Shown here in pieces: positions 31,220-40,049 of a stretch of 46,866 nt of DNA. The DNA lies in the NCBI GenBank assembly GCA_027014115.1, contig JALWEJ010000034.1:1-46866 (forward strand). The letters are read 5' to 3'. A program made the translations under genes and the position numbers. Under the pieces are notes generated by a model. The model searched no databases, had not been told where the DNA came from, and saw only the letters and a list, made by a program, of their open reading frames with translations. The DNA is from Desulfurellales bacterium. GTDB lineage: Bacteria; Campylobacterota_A; Desulfurellia; Desulfurellales; Hippeaceae. Every line of letters begins with the position of its first letter. Positions within the stretch are counted from its first letter, which is position 1.

Positions 31220-32505
31220 ATTTGTTTGTTGAAAGTCTGGGTTGCCCTAAAAATACGGTAGATACTGAATTGATGCTTGGATACCTAAAACATTCAGGTA
31301 GCTTAAAACTTGTATCGGATATTCAAGATGCAGACATCATACTCATTAACACATGCGGATTTATAACTCCGGCAAAAGAAGAATCCATAGATGCCGTAAT
31401 GGAAGCAATAGAAATAAAAAAAACCGAACCCGATACAAAGGTGTTTGTTGCAGGATGTCTCTACGAAAGGTACAAAAATGAATTAAAAGAAGAACTGCCT
31501 GAGGTTGACGGCTTCGTGGGTGTCTACGAGCTTGAAAAAATAGTTGAGAAAATCTTTTCAAAAAAATTCCACACGCAAACACCCTATCTTTTAAGAGAAA
31601 CAATTACGCCAAAACATATAGGTTATCTCAAGATTGCAGAAGGATGTTCAAACGGCTGTTCTTTTTGTGCAATACCTTTAATAAAAGGCGGATTTAAAAG
31701 CCGAGAAATTGATGAGCTTGTAAAAGAAGCCGAACTGCTTGCCCAAAAAGGCACAAAGGAGCTGTATCTTATTGCACAGGATACAACCGCATATATGTTT
31801 GACAAAAACAGAGAAGATGAACTCTGCAAGTTGATAGACAGGTTGGAAACAGTTGAAGGCATTGAATGGATTAGGCTTATGTACACATATCCTACATACA
31901 TAACAGACAGACTGATAGATAAAATAGCAAACTCAGACAAACTGCTTAAATATATTGATGTCCCTCTGCAGCACATAAGCGACAGAGTGCTTAACTCGAT
32001 GAATCGGAAATATAAAAGCCTTGATGCAGTAAAACTGATAGAAAAACTAAAAAAACTTGATATAACCATACGCTCAACATTCATTGTCGGATACCCGAAT
32101 GAAACTCAAAAAGATTTTTATCAACTGTGTGATTTCATAGAAAAGTATGAACTTGATTGGGTTGGTTTTTTTAAATACTACCATGAAGAAAATACAAAGG
32201 CATTTTTATTAAAAGATTTAGATGATGCTGTAAAACAGGAAAGGCTTGAAGTAGTCGAGACAATACAAAACGAAGTGTATGAAAAAAAACACAAATCTCT
32301 TCTTGGCAAAGAATACGATATGATTATAGACGGCATATCGGATGAACTTCCGGGATTCTTGTTCGGTAGAGCAAAAATGAGTGCATACGAGATTGACGGT
32401 TTGATTTTTTTGGAAAATAACAAAAAAATAAAACCCGGTGACATGGTTAAAATCAAAATAGAAAGCATGTTAAACAACACCGATTTTGCAGCATCCTTGC
32501 TTTAG
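31216..32505 (+). CDS. rimO: Ribosomal protein S12 methylthiotransferase RimO
   Basis: This radical-SAM enzyme adds a methylthio group to an aspartate of ribosomal protein S12. The N-terminal cluster-binding cysteines are Cys10 (SLGCPKN), Cys47 (NTCGFI) and Cys81 (AGCLYERY). The radical-SAM triad is Cys144, Cys148 and Cys151 in CSNGCSFCAIP. The DVPLQHISDRVLNSMNR and TIRSTFIVGYPNET segments and a C-terminal TRAM domain complete the RimO pattern. The 429 aa are normal. MiaB is the paralogue; SLGCPKNTVDTE favours RimO. Confidence 0.95.
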   Translation: MNLFVESLGCPKNTVDTELMLGYLKHSGSLKLVSDIQDADIILINTCGFITPAKEESIDAVMEAIEIKKTEPDTKVFVAGCLYERYKNELKEELPEVDGFVGVYELEKIVEKIFSKKFHTQTPYLLRETITPKHIGYLKIAEGCSNGCSFCAIPLIKGGFKSREIDELVKEAELLAQKGTKELYLIAQDTTAYMFDKNREDELCKLIDRLETVEGIEWIRLMYTYPTYITDRLIDKIANSDKLLKYIDVPLQHISDRVLNSMNRKYKSLDAVKLIEKLKKLDITIRSTFIVGYPNETQKDFYQLCDFIEKYELDWVGFFKYYHEENTKAFLLKDLDDAVKQERLEVVETIQNEVYEKKHKSLLGKEYDMIIDGISDELPGFLFGRAKMSAYEIDGLIFLENNKKIKPGDMVKIKIESMLNNTDFAASLL

Positions 32506-32576
32506 ACTTGACTTTTTTTGTTCAATTGGGCATCTTTTATATGGCTTTTTGCCAAAAATTTTTTTAAGGTGGAAAA

Positions 32577-33200
32577 ATGAACCCTCAGTTGTTTTTAATG
32601 GTTATACCGTTTTTGCTGGCAGTTGTCATCCATGAAGTATCACACGGTTATGTAGCATATAAGCTTGGGGACAATACGGCAAAATTCATGGGCAGATTAA
32701 CACTCAATCCTATTGCACACATTGACCTTGTAGGCACAATTATACTGCCGCTGTTTTTGCTTATTGCACACTCTCAAATTTTATTCGGATGGGCAAAACC
32801 TGTTCCTGTAAACTTCTTTAACTTAAGAAATCCAAAAAAAGATTCTGCGTATGTCGCACTGGCAGGACCTATGTCAAATATATTGATGGCGGTAGGATTT
32901 TCGATTATTTATCACATTTTCACATTGATACCGATACCATATGTTCAACAGCCTGTTTTGTTGACATGTGTGTACGGTGTACAGCTTAACCTCATATTTG
33001 CATTTTTTAATTTAATACCCATTCTGCCTCTTGACGGTGGCAGAATATTGGCTGCATTTATGCCAAACAAATGGGCTTATGAATTTTCAAAAATTGAACC
33101 ATACGGTATGTATATAGTTTTTGCTTTGATTTTTTTGGGTGTGTTTAATCTGATTTATTACATGTTTGTTATGCCCATATCCAATCTTTTGCTTTTTTAA
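32577..33200 (+). CDS. M50 family site-2-type membrane metalloprotease
   Basis: This is an intramembrane zinc protease of the short type without a PDZ domain. The zinc site HEVSH is at residues 19-23 (His19, Glu20, His23). The third ligand region is NLIPILPLDGGRILAA. LTLNPIAHIDLVGTIILPLFL and FGWAKPVPVNFFNLRNPKKDSAYVALAGPMSN are conserved in this subgroup. About five to six helices are evident in 207 aa. AAGGTGG precedes the ATG. trpS follows after 11 bases. The substrate is unknown. Confidence 0.93.
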   Translation: MNPQLFLMVIPFLLAVVIHEVSHGYVAYKLGDNTAKFMGRLTLNPIAHIDLVGTIILPLFLLIAHSQILFGWAKPVPVNFFNLRNPKKDSAYVALAGPMSNILMAVGFSIIYHIFTLIPIPYVQQPVLLTCVYGVQLNLIFAFFNLIPILPLDGGRILAAFMPNKWAYEFSKIEPYGMYIVFALIFLGVFNLIYYMFVMPISNLLLF

Positions 33201-33211
33201 GGGGAGAATTA

Positions 33212-34213
33212 ATGAAAGATAGAGTATTAAGCGGAATGAGACCAACAGGAAAACTGCATCTTGGAAACCTATACGGTGCACTTGATAACTGGATTAAACT
33301 TCAAGATAAAGATTATGAACGATTCTATTTTGTTGCTGATTGGCATGCCTTGACAACAGGATTTAATGAATCAAAAGATATTCCAGACAACACAATAGAA
33401 ATGGTCGCAGATTGGCTGTCCTTTGGACTTGACCCTGATAAAGACACAATTTTTGTTCAATCGCTGGTAAAAGAGCATGCGGAGCTTTTCTTGCTGCTTT
33501 CTATGGTAACTCCTGTCGGTTGGCTTGAGAGGGTTCCCTCATACAAAGACCAGATTGCACAACTTGGAAAATCAAAAACATCAAACTACGGATTTTTGGG
33601 CTACCCCGTGCTCATGGCTGCAGACATCATAATTTACAAAGCCGCCCATATCCCCGTTGGCATCGATCAAGTCGCACATCTTGAATTTACAAGGGAATTG
33701 GTAAGACATTTTAATGCAAGTGTGAACAAAGATGTGTTTGTTGAACCAAAGCCGCTGTTAACTGAAGTTCCAAAAATATTGGGGCTCGACGGCAGAAAAA
33801 TGAGCAAATCATATGATAATGCCATATACTTATCAGACACAGAAGAAGAAACAAACAAAAAATTAAGAACTATGTTTACAGACCCAAGAAGAAAAAGAAA
33901 AACAGACCCAGGTGTAGCAGAAGAGTGCGGTATATTTATGCTTCATAAAATCTTTACGGAAAAAGAAAAACAACAGGAAATAAAATCGGCATGCGCCAAT
34001 GCGGAAATAGGATGTGTGGAGTGCAAAAAACTCTTAAGTGAAAATTTAAATTCAACACTTGCACCCATAAGACAAAAAAGAGCAGAACTTTTAAAAAGCA
34101 AAGATACGATAAAAGATATTTTAACAGATGGCTCACTCAAAGCTCAAGAAGCTGCAAAAAACACGCTTAATGAGGTGAAAGATGCAATTTTTTCAACCAA
34201 AAGAATTGGATAG
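33212..34213 (+). CDS. trpS: Tryptophanyl-tRNA synthetase
   Basis: This class I synthetase charges tRNA-Trp. The HIGH-type motif is PTGKLHLGNLYGAL near residues 11-24 and the KMSKS motif is LDGRKMSKSYDN near 190-201. The stretch ATLTTGFNESKD-like (WHALTTGF), ERVPSYKDQ and GIDQVAHLEFTRE agree with TrpS. The 333 aa are normal. GGGGAG lies seven bases before the ATG. The end overlaps the next gene by 32 bases. Confidence 0.96.
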   Translation: MKDRVLSGMRPTGKLHLGNLYGALDNWIKLQDKDYERFYFVADWHALTTGFNESKDIPDNTIEMVADWLSFGLDPDKDTIFVQSLVKEHAELFLLLSMVTPVGWLERVPSYKDQIAQLGKSKTSNYGFLGYPVLMAADIIIYKAAHIPVGIDQVAHLEFTRELVRHFNASVNKDVFVEPKPLLTEVPKILGLDGRKMSKSYDNAIYLSDTEEETNKKLRTMFTDPRRKRKTDPGVAEECGIFMLHKIFTEKEKQQEIKSACANAEIGCVECKKLLSENLNSTLAPIRQKRAELLKSKDTIKDILTDGSLKAQEAAKNTLNEVKDAIFSTKRIG

Positions 34214-34706
34214 TAGGACAAAAGAGTGCTTTATTGACGATAAGACCGGGCTGAATAATTCACTTGGGCTCAATTATCTTGTTACACACATTTTAAAACA
34301 GCATAAACGCTATGAAGAAAACTGGAGTTTGGTAGCATTTGATGCTTCCAAAGAAAAATTTGCGAGATTGGAGTGTGACAATTTATCCCAAAAAGATATA
34401 GACCTTGCTGTTTCCAAAATGCTTACTGCAATATGCAGAAACAGCGATATACTCTCTTACTGCGGAAACTCTGTGTTTTGCATATTATCAAGGGTATTTG
34501 AAGGAGACGATACGGTTAAATTCGCAAACAAAATTCTAAAACATCTAAAAAATCTGGAATATAAAAACTGCAAAATAGAGGTAAATGCAAAATTCGGCAT
34601 TACCTTCTCAAAGTATGAAGATAATGCCGAAAATTTCTTTTTGAGGGTTCAAAACGCCTTACAAAAAGCTCAAGATTCGAAAGAGATTGTTGTTGTAGGC
34701 GCTTAG
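34182..34706 (+). CDS. Degenerate GGDEF-domain protein
   Basis: This is a single GGDEF-like domain of 174 aa without a membrane or sensor part. The N-terminal DDKTGLNNSLGLNYLV matches the usual D-LTGL-NR entry. ICRNSDILSYCGNSVFCILSR aligns with the sDi-RyGGDEF strand, but the catalytic loop reads CGNSV (94-98), so diguanylate cyclase activity is very unlikely. An amphipathic middle and a FGITFSKYEDNAENFFLRVQNALQKAQ ending agree with the fold. The ATG follows GAGGTGAAAG and lies within trpS. The 3' end overlaps the convergent accC by 4 bases. It could bind a nucleotide or a partner; function is unknown. Confidence 0.75.
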   Translation: MQFFQPKELDSRTKECFIDDKTGLNNSLGLNYLVTHILKQHKRYEENWSLVAFDASKEKFARLECDNLSQKDIDLAVSKMLTAICRNSDILSYCGNSVFCILSRVFEGDDTVKFANKILKHLKNLEYKNCKIEVNAKFGITFSKYEDNAENFFLRVQNALQKAQDSKEIVVVGA

Positions 34707-36046
34707 GATTTATTCAAAAACTTCTTGTCGATAAAATTCGTATCATAGGTATTTGATACAAAATCCTTTGTTGTGAGAATTCTTTGGAAAAACGGTATAC
34801 TCGTTTTAACACCCTCAATAACAAATTCATTCAAGCATCTCAACATTCTCAAGCGAGCCTCTTCTCTATCTGAACCCTTTACTATCAATTTTGCTATTAA
34901 AGAATCATAGCTTGGACTCACATTCATACCACAGTACACAGCACTATCAACCCTCACACCAGGGCCTCCGGGTATGAAAAGTTTGTTTATCATTCCAGGT
35001 GAGGGATAGAATCTGTCAGGGTCTTCTGCATTTATTCTGCATTCCATTGTGTGAAATTTAAGTTTTATATCTTCCTGTTTTAAACTCAACTGCTCTTTGG
35101 ATGCAATGGCAATCTGCTCTTTTATCAAATCAACACCGTATGCCATTTCACTTACCGGATGTTCAACCTGAATTCTTGTGTTTATCTCTATGAAGTAAAA
35201 ATTTTCGCCATCAAACAGAAACTCAAGCGTACCGGCATTTTGATACCCTAAAGCCTTTGTTGCCAAAACAGCCGTTTCATGCAGTTTCCGCCTTTTTTCT
35301 TCTGATAAAACACCCGAAGGAGATTCTTCCAAAAGCTTCTGATGTCTTCTTTGTAGAGTGCAGTCCCTTTCGCCTATATGCACAACATTGCCGTACAAAT
35401 CACCGAGAACCTGCACCTCTATATGTCTTGGGTGTTCGATAAACTTTTCCAGATATATATCGTCTTTCCCAAAAGAGACTTTTGCCTCCATCTTTGCTGC
35501 ATTAAACTCTCTAACCAAATCCTCTTCATTTCTGACAATTCTCATACCCTTACCGCCACCACCCCAGGAAGCCTTTAAGAGAACGGGGTAGCCTATATCA
35601 GCGGCTGTTTTTTTTAGTGTGTCAATATCCTCTATTGAGCCGTCACTGCCGGGTACCGTTGGTATGTCAAATTTATTCAGGATAGATTTAACCTTAGCTT
35701 TGTCTGCCAAATTGCTCATGGTTTTATCGTCAGGACCTATAAATGTTACACCTAAGTCTTTACATATATTTACAAATGTAGGGTTTTCTGACAAAAATCC
35801 GTATCCAGGATGCACAGCATCACAACCTGAATTCGCTATAGCCTGTGCAACATTGGACAGATTAAGATAGCTTTCTGCTGCCAGTGCAGGACCTACACAT
35901 ATAGCCTCATCGGCAAGCTCAACATGCATAGAGTTTTTATCCTCTGTTGAATAAATGGCAACAGTGCTTATGCCAAGTTCTTTTGCAGCCCTTATAACCC
36001 TTAAAGCAATCTCAGACCTGTTTGCAATTAATATTTTCCTAAACAT
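34703..36046 (-). CDS. accC: Biotin carboxylase subunit of acetyl-CoA carboxylase
   Basis: AccC carboxylates the biotin on AccB for fatty-acid synthesis. FRKILIANRSEIALRVIRAAKELGI begins the biotin-carboxylase N domain, with HPGYGFLSENPTF next. The ATP-grasp domain has LLKASWGGGGKGMRIV, the catalytic-type EKFIEHPRHIEVQVLGD, GERDCTLQRRHQKLLEESPS and FIEINTRIQVEHPVSE. The 447 aa are standard. A close relative, a pyruvate carboxylase A subunit, is the alternative; the adjacent accB supports AccC. AGGGTAG precedes the ATG. Confidence 0.93.
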   Translation of the reverse strand: MFRKILIANRSEIALRVIRAAKELGISTVAIYSTEDKNSMHVELADEAICVGPALAAESYLNLSNVAQAIANSGCDAVHPGYGFLSENPTFVNICKDLGVTFIGPDDKTMSNLADKAKVKSILNKFDIPTVPGSDGSIEDIDTLKKTAADIGYPVLLKASWGGGGKGMRIVRNEEDLVREFNAAKMEAKVSFGKDDIYLEKFIEHPRHIEVQVLGDLYGNVVHIGERDCTLQRRHQKLLEESPSGVLSEEKRRKLHETAVLATKALGYQNAGTLEFLFDGENFYFIEINTRIQVEHPVSEMAYGVDLIKEQIAIASKEQLSLKQEDIKLKFHTMECRINAEDPDRFYPSPGMINKLFIPGGPGVRVDSAVYCGMNVSPSYDSLIAKLIVKGSDREEARLRMLRCLNEFVIEGVKTSIPFFQRILTTKDFVSNTYDTNFIDKKFLNKS

Positions 36047-36049
36047 AAA

Positions 36050-36535
36050 CTACCCTAATTTTTTGACCAAAAACAGAGGCTGGTCATACTCTACCTTTTG
36101 AGCGTTTTCCACAAGAATTTTTTCTATTCTGCATGGAAAATCGGCTTCGAGCTCGTTCATTATCTTCATAGCCTCAAGAATACACAAAACATCCCCTTTT
36201 TTGACCTCATCTCCAACTTCTACATAGGGTGGTGATGTTGGAGATGGTGCCCTGTAGAACGTTGCAACCATAGGTGATTTTATCTCAATCAAGCTTGCAT
36301 CAACAGGCTCATCTGCACTCTCTGGTTTGGCTGAAGCCTGTTCTTGAGCTGCTGCATTTTGTGCCACAATCTGTATATCTGTAGGCATAGGAGCAGACTG
36401 TGCTACAATATTATCACCTACAAACGCCTCTTTTTTCTTTAAAATTAAATGCACATCATCATCTTTGTAGTCAAATTCAACAAACTCGCTATTCTCCACA
36501 ACCTCTATAATCTCTTTAATCGTTTTTACATCCAT
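36050..36535 (-). CDS. accB: Biotin carboxyl carrier protein of acetyl-CoA carboxylase
   Basis: This carries the biotin that shuttles carboxyl groups. [24 protein letters not shown] is the AccB N-terminal domain, followed by an Ala/Pro-rich linker (about 40-80). The biotinyl domain has the attachment lysine Lys124 in EAMKIMNE. The 161 aa are typical. The ATG at 36535 follows CTGGAGG; a longer frame to 36559 lacks a site. Three bases separate it from accC. Confidence 0.95.
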   Translation of the reverse strand: MDVKTIKEIIEVVENSEFVEFDYKDDDVHLILKKKEAFVGDNIVAQSAPMPTDIQIVAQNAAAQEQASAKPESADEPVDASLIEIKSPMVATFYRAPSPTSPPYVEVGDEVKKGDVLCILEAMKIMNELEADFPCRIEKILVENAQKVEYDQPLFLVKKLG

Positions 36536-36562
36536 AACAAACCTCCAGTTTTTTAACAATCC

Positions 36563-36591
36563 AGAATATCAAATTAAAATTAATATTTCAA
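36563..36591 (-). promoter_or_regulatory. accB-accC promoter overlapping the uppP stop
   Basis: On the minus strand, TTGAAA (36586-36591) and TATTCT (36563-36568) are 17 bases apart, the same hexamers and spacing as in the modD promoter. The -35 includes the last bases of uppP. Confidence 0.6.
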
Positions 36592-37370
36592 ACAATAATA
36601 CCAAAATTAATTAGAAAAAACAGAATACCAACAATTATTCTATATACACCGAAACCGACAAAATTATACTTTGAAACAAAAGCCACAAACGATTTTACAG
36701 CCAAAAGTGCCGAAAAAAACGAAACAACAAATCCTACGGCTATCAGGTGCCACTGAGAATGACTTATGGAAACACCGCTTTTTAATAAATCATAACCGGT
36801 TGCTGCAAACATTGTAGGAACGGCAAGCAAAAAAGAAAATTCAACCGCCGTCTTCCTATCCATTTGCGCAAAGAGTCCACCTATTATGGTTGCTGCCGAC
36901 CGTGATGTTCCGGGTATTGTTGCCAAAGACTGAATTATGCCTATAAACACAGCTTTTTTATAGCTTAGTTTTGATAAATCCATACCCTTATGCTTGTCTA
37001 TATCTTTCATCCTATTTTCTATTAAAATTATAATTATACCGCCTATTATCAATGATACTGCCACAATATTCGGATTAAAAAGATAGTGCTTTATTATTTT
37101 ATAAAGTACAAAACCTATTATACCTGTAGGTATAAATGCTGCAATTATTCGTTTCCACAGTTCAATATTGCTTTTTAGCCTATCAAAATATAAAAACACA
37201 ACGCTCAAGATTGCGCCAAGCTGTATCACTATTTCAAATGTTTTATTGAACTCACTTTGAGGAATACCCAAAATAGTAGATGTTAAAATCAAATGACCTG
37301 TTGAAGATATGGGCAAAAACTCCGTCAAACCCTCAACAATCCCCATTATGACAGCATCAAGAATGCTCAT
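36588..37370 (-). CDS. uppP: Undecaprenyl-diphosphatase UppP/BacA
   Basis: This membrane phosphatase recycles undecaprenyl pyrophosphate for peptidoglycan and other envelope polymers. The N-terminal VIMGIVEGLTEFLPISSTGHLILT and the second motif IPGTSRSAATIIGGLF hold the catalytic residues of the family. About eight helices are visible in 260 aa. It overlaps the upstream eamA gene by 4 bases. Confidence 0.96.
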   Translation of the reverse strand: MSILDAVIMGIVEGLTEFLPISSTGHLILTSTILGIPQSEFNKTFEIVIQLGAILSVVFLYFDRLKSNIELWKRIIAAFIPTGIIGFVLYKIIKHYLFNPNIVAVSLIIGGIIIILIENRMKDIDKHKGMDLSKLSYKKAVFIGIIQSLATIPGTSRSAATIIGGLFAQMDRKTAVEFSFLLAVPTMFAATGYDLLKSGVSISHSQWHLIAVGFVVSFFSALLAVKSFVAFVSKYNFVGFGVYRIIVGILFFLINFGIIV

Positions 37371-38242
37371 GCAAAAATCCTTTCAATCTTATTCTTAAAT
37401 ACCTGCAGCATACCCGATACAAGTATCAACAAACCGCCTGCCACTTTAAACATATCCATATTCTCAGAAAAAATTACAACACCAAATGTCGTTGCAAAAA
37501 ACATCTCAAGATACGACAGCACACCATATTCAACGGCGGAAAGTCTCTTTATTGCATCAAACATCAATGTAATACCCAAAAAACCGCACACAAAAGCCAT
37601 TAAAATGAGTAAAACAATATTGTTTTTTATCATAACAAAGCTGTAATCATTCAACGCTGCAGGCATAATCAAAACACTGCCTATAATAAATTGGTAAAAA
37701 CTTCTTACATCAAGCTCAATATGCTCTTCTATCATTCTGTTGGAAAAGATTATCATGCCGTATGATAATCCTGATAAAATACCGCATATCATACCAAAAG
37801 CATCAGAAGACTGAAAATGAAAATTAAATTTCAACATAAACAGAATACCCAAAATCGAAATAGATAAAGAAAAAATATCAATCCCTTTTAAGGATTCTTT
37901 CAAAAAAACAAATGCCGCTAAGGATGCAAAAACAGGACCCAGATACAACAAAAATACGGCATTGGACATGGATGTTTTCTGGATGGCAATAATATAGAAT
38001 ATTATACTTGATGTTAAAGCAATTGAACTTAAAACAACCCTTTTTGTAGGTTTTAACTTTAAAATATGAATTCTTTTTCTCAGCATAATAAATATAAACA
38101 TAAAGACAGCAGAAAGAAAAAGCCTGAAGAATGTTATAACAGAAGGTGAAACACTCATAAACTTTACAAATATACCCAAGCTTCCCATGAACATGGTAGC
38201 AAAAACAGCATCTACATACCCTTTTGTCTTAGAGCTTAACAT
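37367..38242 (-). CDS. EamA-type (DMT) membrane transporter
   Basis: This drug/metabolite transporter superfamily protein has ten predicted helices in two EamA repeats (about 1-140 and 145-290). GSLGIFVKFMSVSPSVITFFRLFLSAVFMFI and YLGPVFASLAAFVFLKESLKGIDIFSLSISILGILFM are typical. The second repeat has SYLEMFFATTFGVVIFSENMDMFKVAGGLLILVSG. The substrate is unknown. There is no good ribosome site. It is 25 bases after aroK and 4-base coupled to uppP. Confidence 0.9.
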   Translation of the reverse strand: MLSSKTKGYVDAVFATMFMGSLGIFVKFMSVSPSVITFFRLFLSAVFMFIFIMLRKRIHILKLKPTKRVVLSSIALTSSIIFYIIAIQKTSMSNAVFLLYLGPVFASLAAFVFLKESLKGIDIFSLSISILGILFMLKFNFHFQSSDAFGMICGILSGLSYGMIIFSNRMIEEHIELDVRSFYQFIIGSVLIMPAALNDYSFVMIKNNIVLLILMAFVCGFLGITLMFDAIKRLSAVEYGVLSYLEMFFATTFGVVIFSENMDMFKVAGGLLILVSGMLQVFKNKIERIFA

Positions 38243-38267
38243 GGGGTAGAATTGTATACATAATCAA

Positions 38268-38759
38268 CTAAAAAGCAAGCTCAACTATCATATCTGCAGC
38301 CTTTTCCTGATTTAAATTATTCCCATCTATCGTAATATCCGCATATTTTCTGTATAACACAACTCTTTCTTTATAAAGGTCCAAAAACGTTTGGTTTTTG
38401 GACTTCGCAAGCCCCCTACTTTCAAAGTTATGTATACGCTTTAATAAATTATCGTAGCTGACATCCAAAAAAACAACAGTGGATATACTTTTCAAATGTT
38501 TCATTGCCTTTGTGCTGTAAACCACACTTCCACCTGTTGATATTATGCTGTTGCTTGGAGATATAGAACATGTTACACCTTCTTCTATCTCTCTAAGTTT
38601 TAGATGCCCATATAAATCAACTATTTCCTGCAAACTCATTTTTTTTCTTGTCTGTATCAATATATCCGTATCTATAAATTCATAAGAAATAACTTTTGCC
38701 AATATCACGCCAACAGTGCTTTTTCCGGCACCAGGCATCCCAATAAGTGATATATTCAT
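38268..38759 (-). CDS. aroK: Shikimate kinase
   Basis: This phosphorylates shikimate in aromatic amino acid synthesis. The P-loop GMPGAGKST is at residues 7-15, FIDTDILIQ near 28-36 and LREIEEGV holds the substrate arginine. IISTGGSVVYS is the GGG-type loop in its GGS form, common in some lineages; the lid ESRGLAKSKNQTFLDLYKER holds the catalytic arginines. The ATG at 38759 has GGGGGTG upstream, rather than the GTG at 38765 (163 aa). Confidence 0.93.
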   Translation of the reverse strand: MNISLIGMPGAGKSTVGVILAKVISYEFIDTDILIQTRKKMSLQEIVDLYGHLKLREIEEGVTCSISPSNSIISTGGSVVYSTKAMKHLKSISTVVFLDVSYDNLLKRIHNFESRGLAKSKNQTFLDLYKERVVLYRKYADITIDGNNLNQEKAADMIVELAF

Positions 38760-38778
38760 AAACACACCCCCTTGACCT

Positions 38779-38807
38779 ATCCTATACCCAACAACTCACT
38801 CTCTCAA
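38779..38807 (-). promoter_or_regulatory. Candidate promoter for aroK-eamA-uppP
   Basis: On the minus strand, TTGAGA (38802-38807) and TAGGAT (38779-38784) are 17 bases apart. A TATAGG two bases upstream of that -10 is an alternative with a 15-base spacer. Confidence 0.42.
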
Positions 38808-38837
38808 CCTTTTTTAAAAGGCTCATAAACTCTTTTC

Positions 38838-38865
38838 TTGAAAAAAATCAAATTTCATATAAACT
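38838..38865 (+). promoter_or_regulatory. Candidate promoter for the HD-domain gene and efp
   Basis: TTGAAA (38838-38843) and TAAACT (38860-38865) are 16 bases apart. The leader is about 25 bases and contains AGGGGG before the ATG. Confidence 0.45.
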
Positions 38866-38896
38866 ATACAGCGCAAAATATGTTAGGGGGTAAATT

Positions 38897-39448
38897 ATGA
38901 CCTATGATGAAGCAGTGCAGCTTTTAAAAAAATATACGCAAAGCGAAAGCCTAATAAGGCATGCTCTGTGTGTTGAATCTGCTATGAGATGTTATGCAAA
39001 AAAGTTTGGTGAAGATGAAGAAAGATGGGCAGTAACAGGACTCCTGCATGATTTTGATTATGAAAAATATCCAGACAATCACCCCTATCAAGGCTCTGAA
39101 ATTCTAAAAGAAATGGGTGTTGAAGATGATATAATCGAAGCCATAATGGGACATGCAAATTATACAAATGTAGAAAGAAAAACACTAATGGCAAAAACAC
39201 TTTTTGCTGTTGATGAGTTAAGCGGATTTTTGTATGCATACGCTTTGGTTAGACCGGAAAAAAATCTGAAAGATTTAAAAATGAAGTCTGTAAAGAAAAA
39301 ACTCAAAGATAAAGCTTTTGCAAAAGGTGTAAACAGAGAGGACATATCACAAGGTATAGATGAGCTTGGTTTGGATTTATCACAACATGTAATGTTTGTA
39401 GCAGAGTGTCTGCAGAACAATGCTGAAAAAATAGGGCTTGAAAAATAG
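38897..39448 (+). CDS. HD-domain phosphohydrolase-like protein
   Basis: This 183 aa protein carries an HD fold. Metal-binding residues are visible as His22 (LIRHALCVESAM), His51-Asp52 (GLLHDFDYEKYP), an HPYQGSEIL histidine, and AIMGHANYTN. The VDELSGFLYAYALVRPEK segment with a second aspartate completes the set. Related proteins are annotated as hydrolases without known substrate. The C-terminal half is lysine-rich. It is 15 bases upstream of efp and may be cotranscribed with it. Confidence 0.85.
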   Translation: MTYDEAVQLLKKYTQSESLIRHALCVESAMRCYAKKFGEDEERWAVTGLLHDFDYEKYPDNHPYQGSEILKEMGVEDDIIEAIMGHANYTNVERKTLMAKTLFAVDELSGFLYAYALVRPEKNLKDLKMKSVKKKLKDKAFAKGVNREDISQGIDELGLDLSQHVMFVAECLQNNAEKIGLEK

Positions 39449-39463
39449 AAAGGAGTAGAGATT

Positions 39464-40036
39464 ATGGGAGATATGATTGCAACAAACGAATTCAAAAAGG
39501 GTGTAAAACTAAAGATTGAAAACGACCCTTACGAGATAGTGGATTATGAACATGTAAAACCAGGCAAAGGGCAGGCTTTTGTCAGGGTAAAACTCAAAAA
39601 TTTAAAAACAGGCAATGTTGTTGAAAAAACCTATAAATCAGGAACAAAAATGGAAAAAGCCGATGTTGAAGAACGCATAATGCAGTATCTCTACAACGAC
39701 GGAGAAGGCTTCCATTTTATGGATTCAACAAACTACGACCAGCACAGCATTCCTGCAGATATAGTTGGCGATGCTGCAAAGTTCATACAGGAAAACAAAG
39801 ATGTTTCCGTTCTTCTCTACAACGGAACCCCTATAGGTGTATCACTGCCCAACTTTGTTGAACTAAAAATTGCAGAAACAGAACCGGGCTTTAAAGGTGA
39901 TACGGCAGCAACAGGTTCAAAACCCGCAACGCTTGAAACAGGCGCTGTAGTAAATGTGCCGTTTTTTCTAAAAGAGGGTGATGTTATAAAAATAGACACA
40001 CGTACCGGAGAATATGTAGAGCGAGTTAATAAATAG
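39464..40036 (+). CDS. efp: Translation elongation factor P
   Basis: EF-P relieves ribosome stalling at proline runs. The KOW-like domain has YEHVKPGKGQAFVRVKLKNLKTG, with the tip lysine at 35. The OB domains have FMDSTNYDQHSIP and GVSLPNFVELKIAETEPGFKGDTA, followed by GAVVNVPFFLKEGDVIKIDTRTGEYVERV. The first ATG has AAAGGAG eight bases upstream; an in-frame ATG three codons in is an alternative. No EpmA/EpmB-type modification gene is nearby. Confidence 0.96.
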   Translation: MGDMIATNEFKKGVKLKIENDPYEIVDYEHVKPGKGQAFVRVKLKNLKTGNVVEKTYKSGTKMEKADVEERIMQYLYNDGEGFHFMDSTNYDQHSIPADIVGDAAKFIQENKDVSVLLYNGTPIGVSLPNFVELKIAETEPGFKGDTAATGSKPATLETGAVVNVPFFLKEGDVIKIDTRTGEYVERVNK

Positions 40037-40049
40037 CAAACCATTAAAA

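Noticed and set aside
31623-32084. Minus-strand open frame of 153 codons inside rimO
   Set aside because: Serine- and isoleucine-rich shadow of a well-supported radical-SAM gene.
32508-32542. Promoter for the M50 protease from TTGACT
   Set aside because: No acceptable -10 lies 15-19 bases downstream; the nearest TTATAT is 23 bases away.
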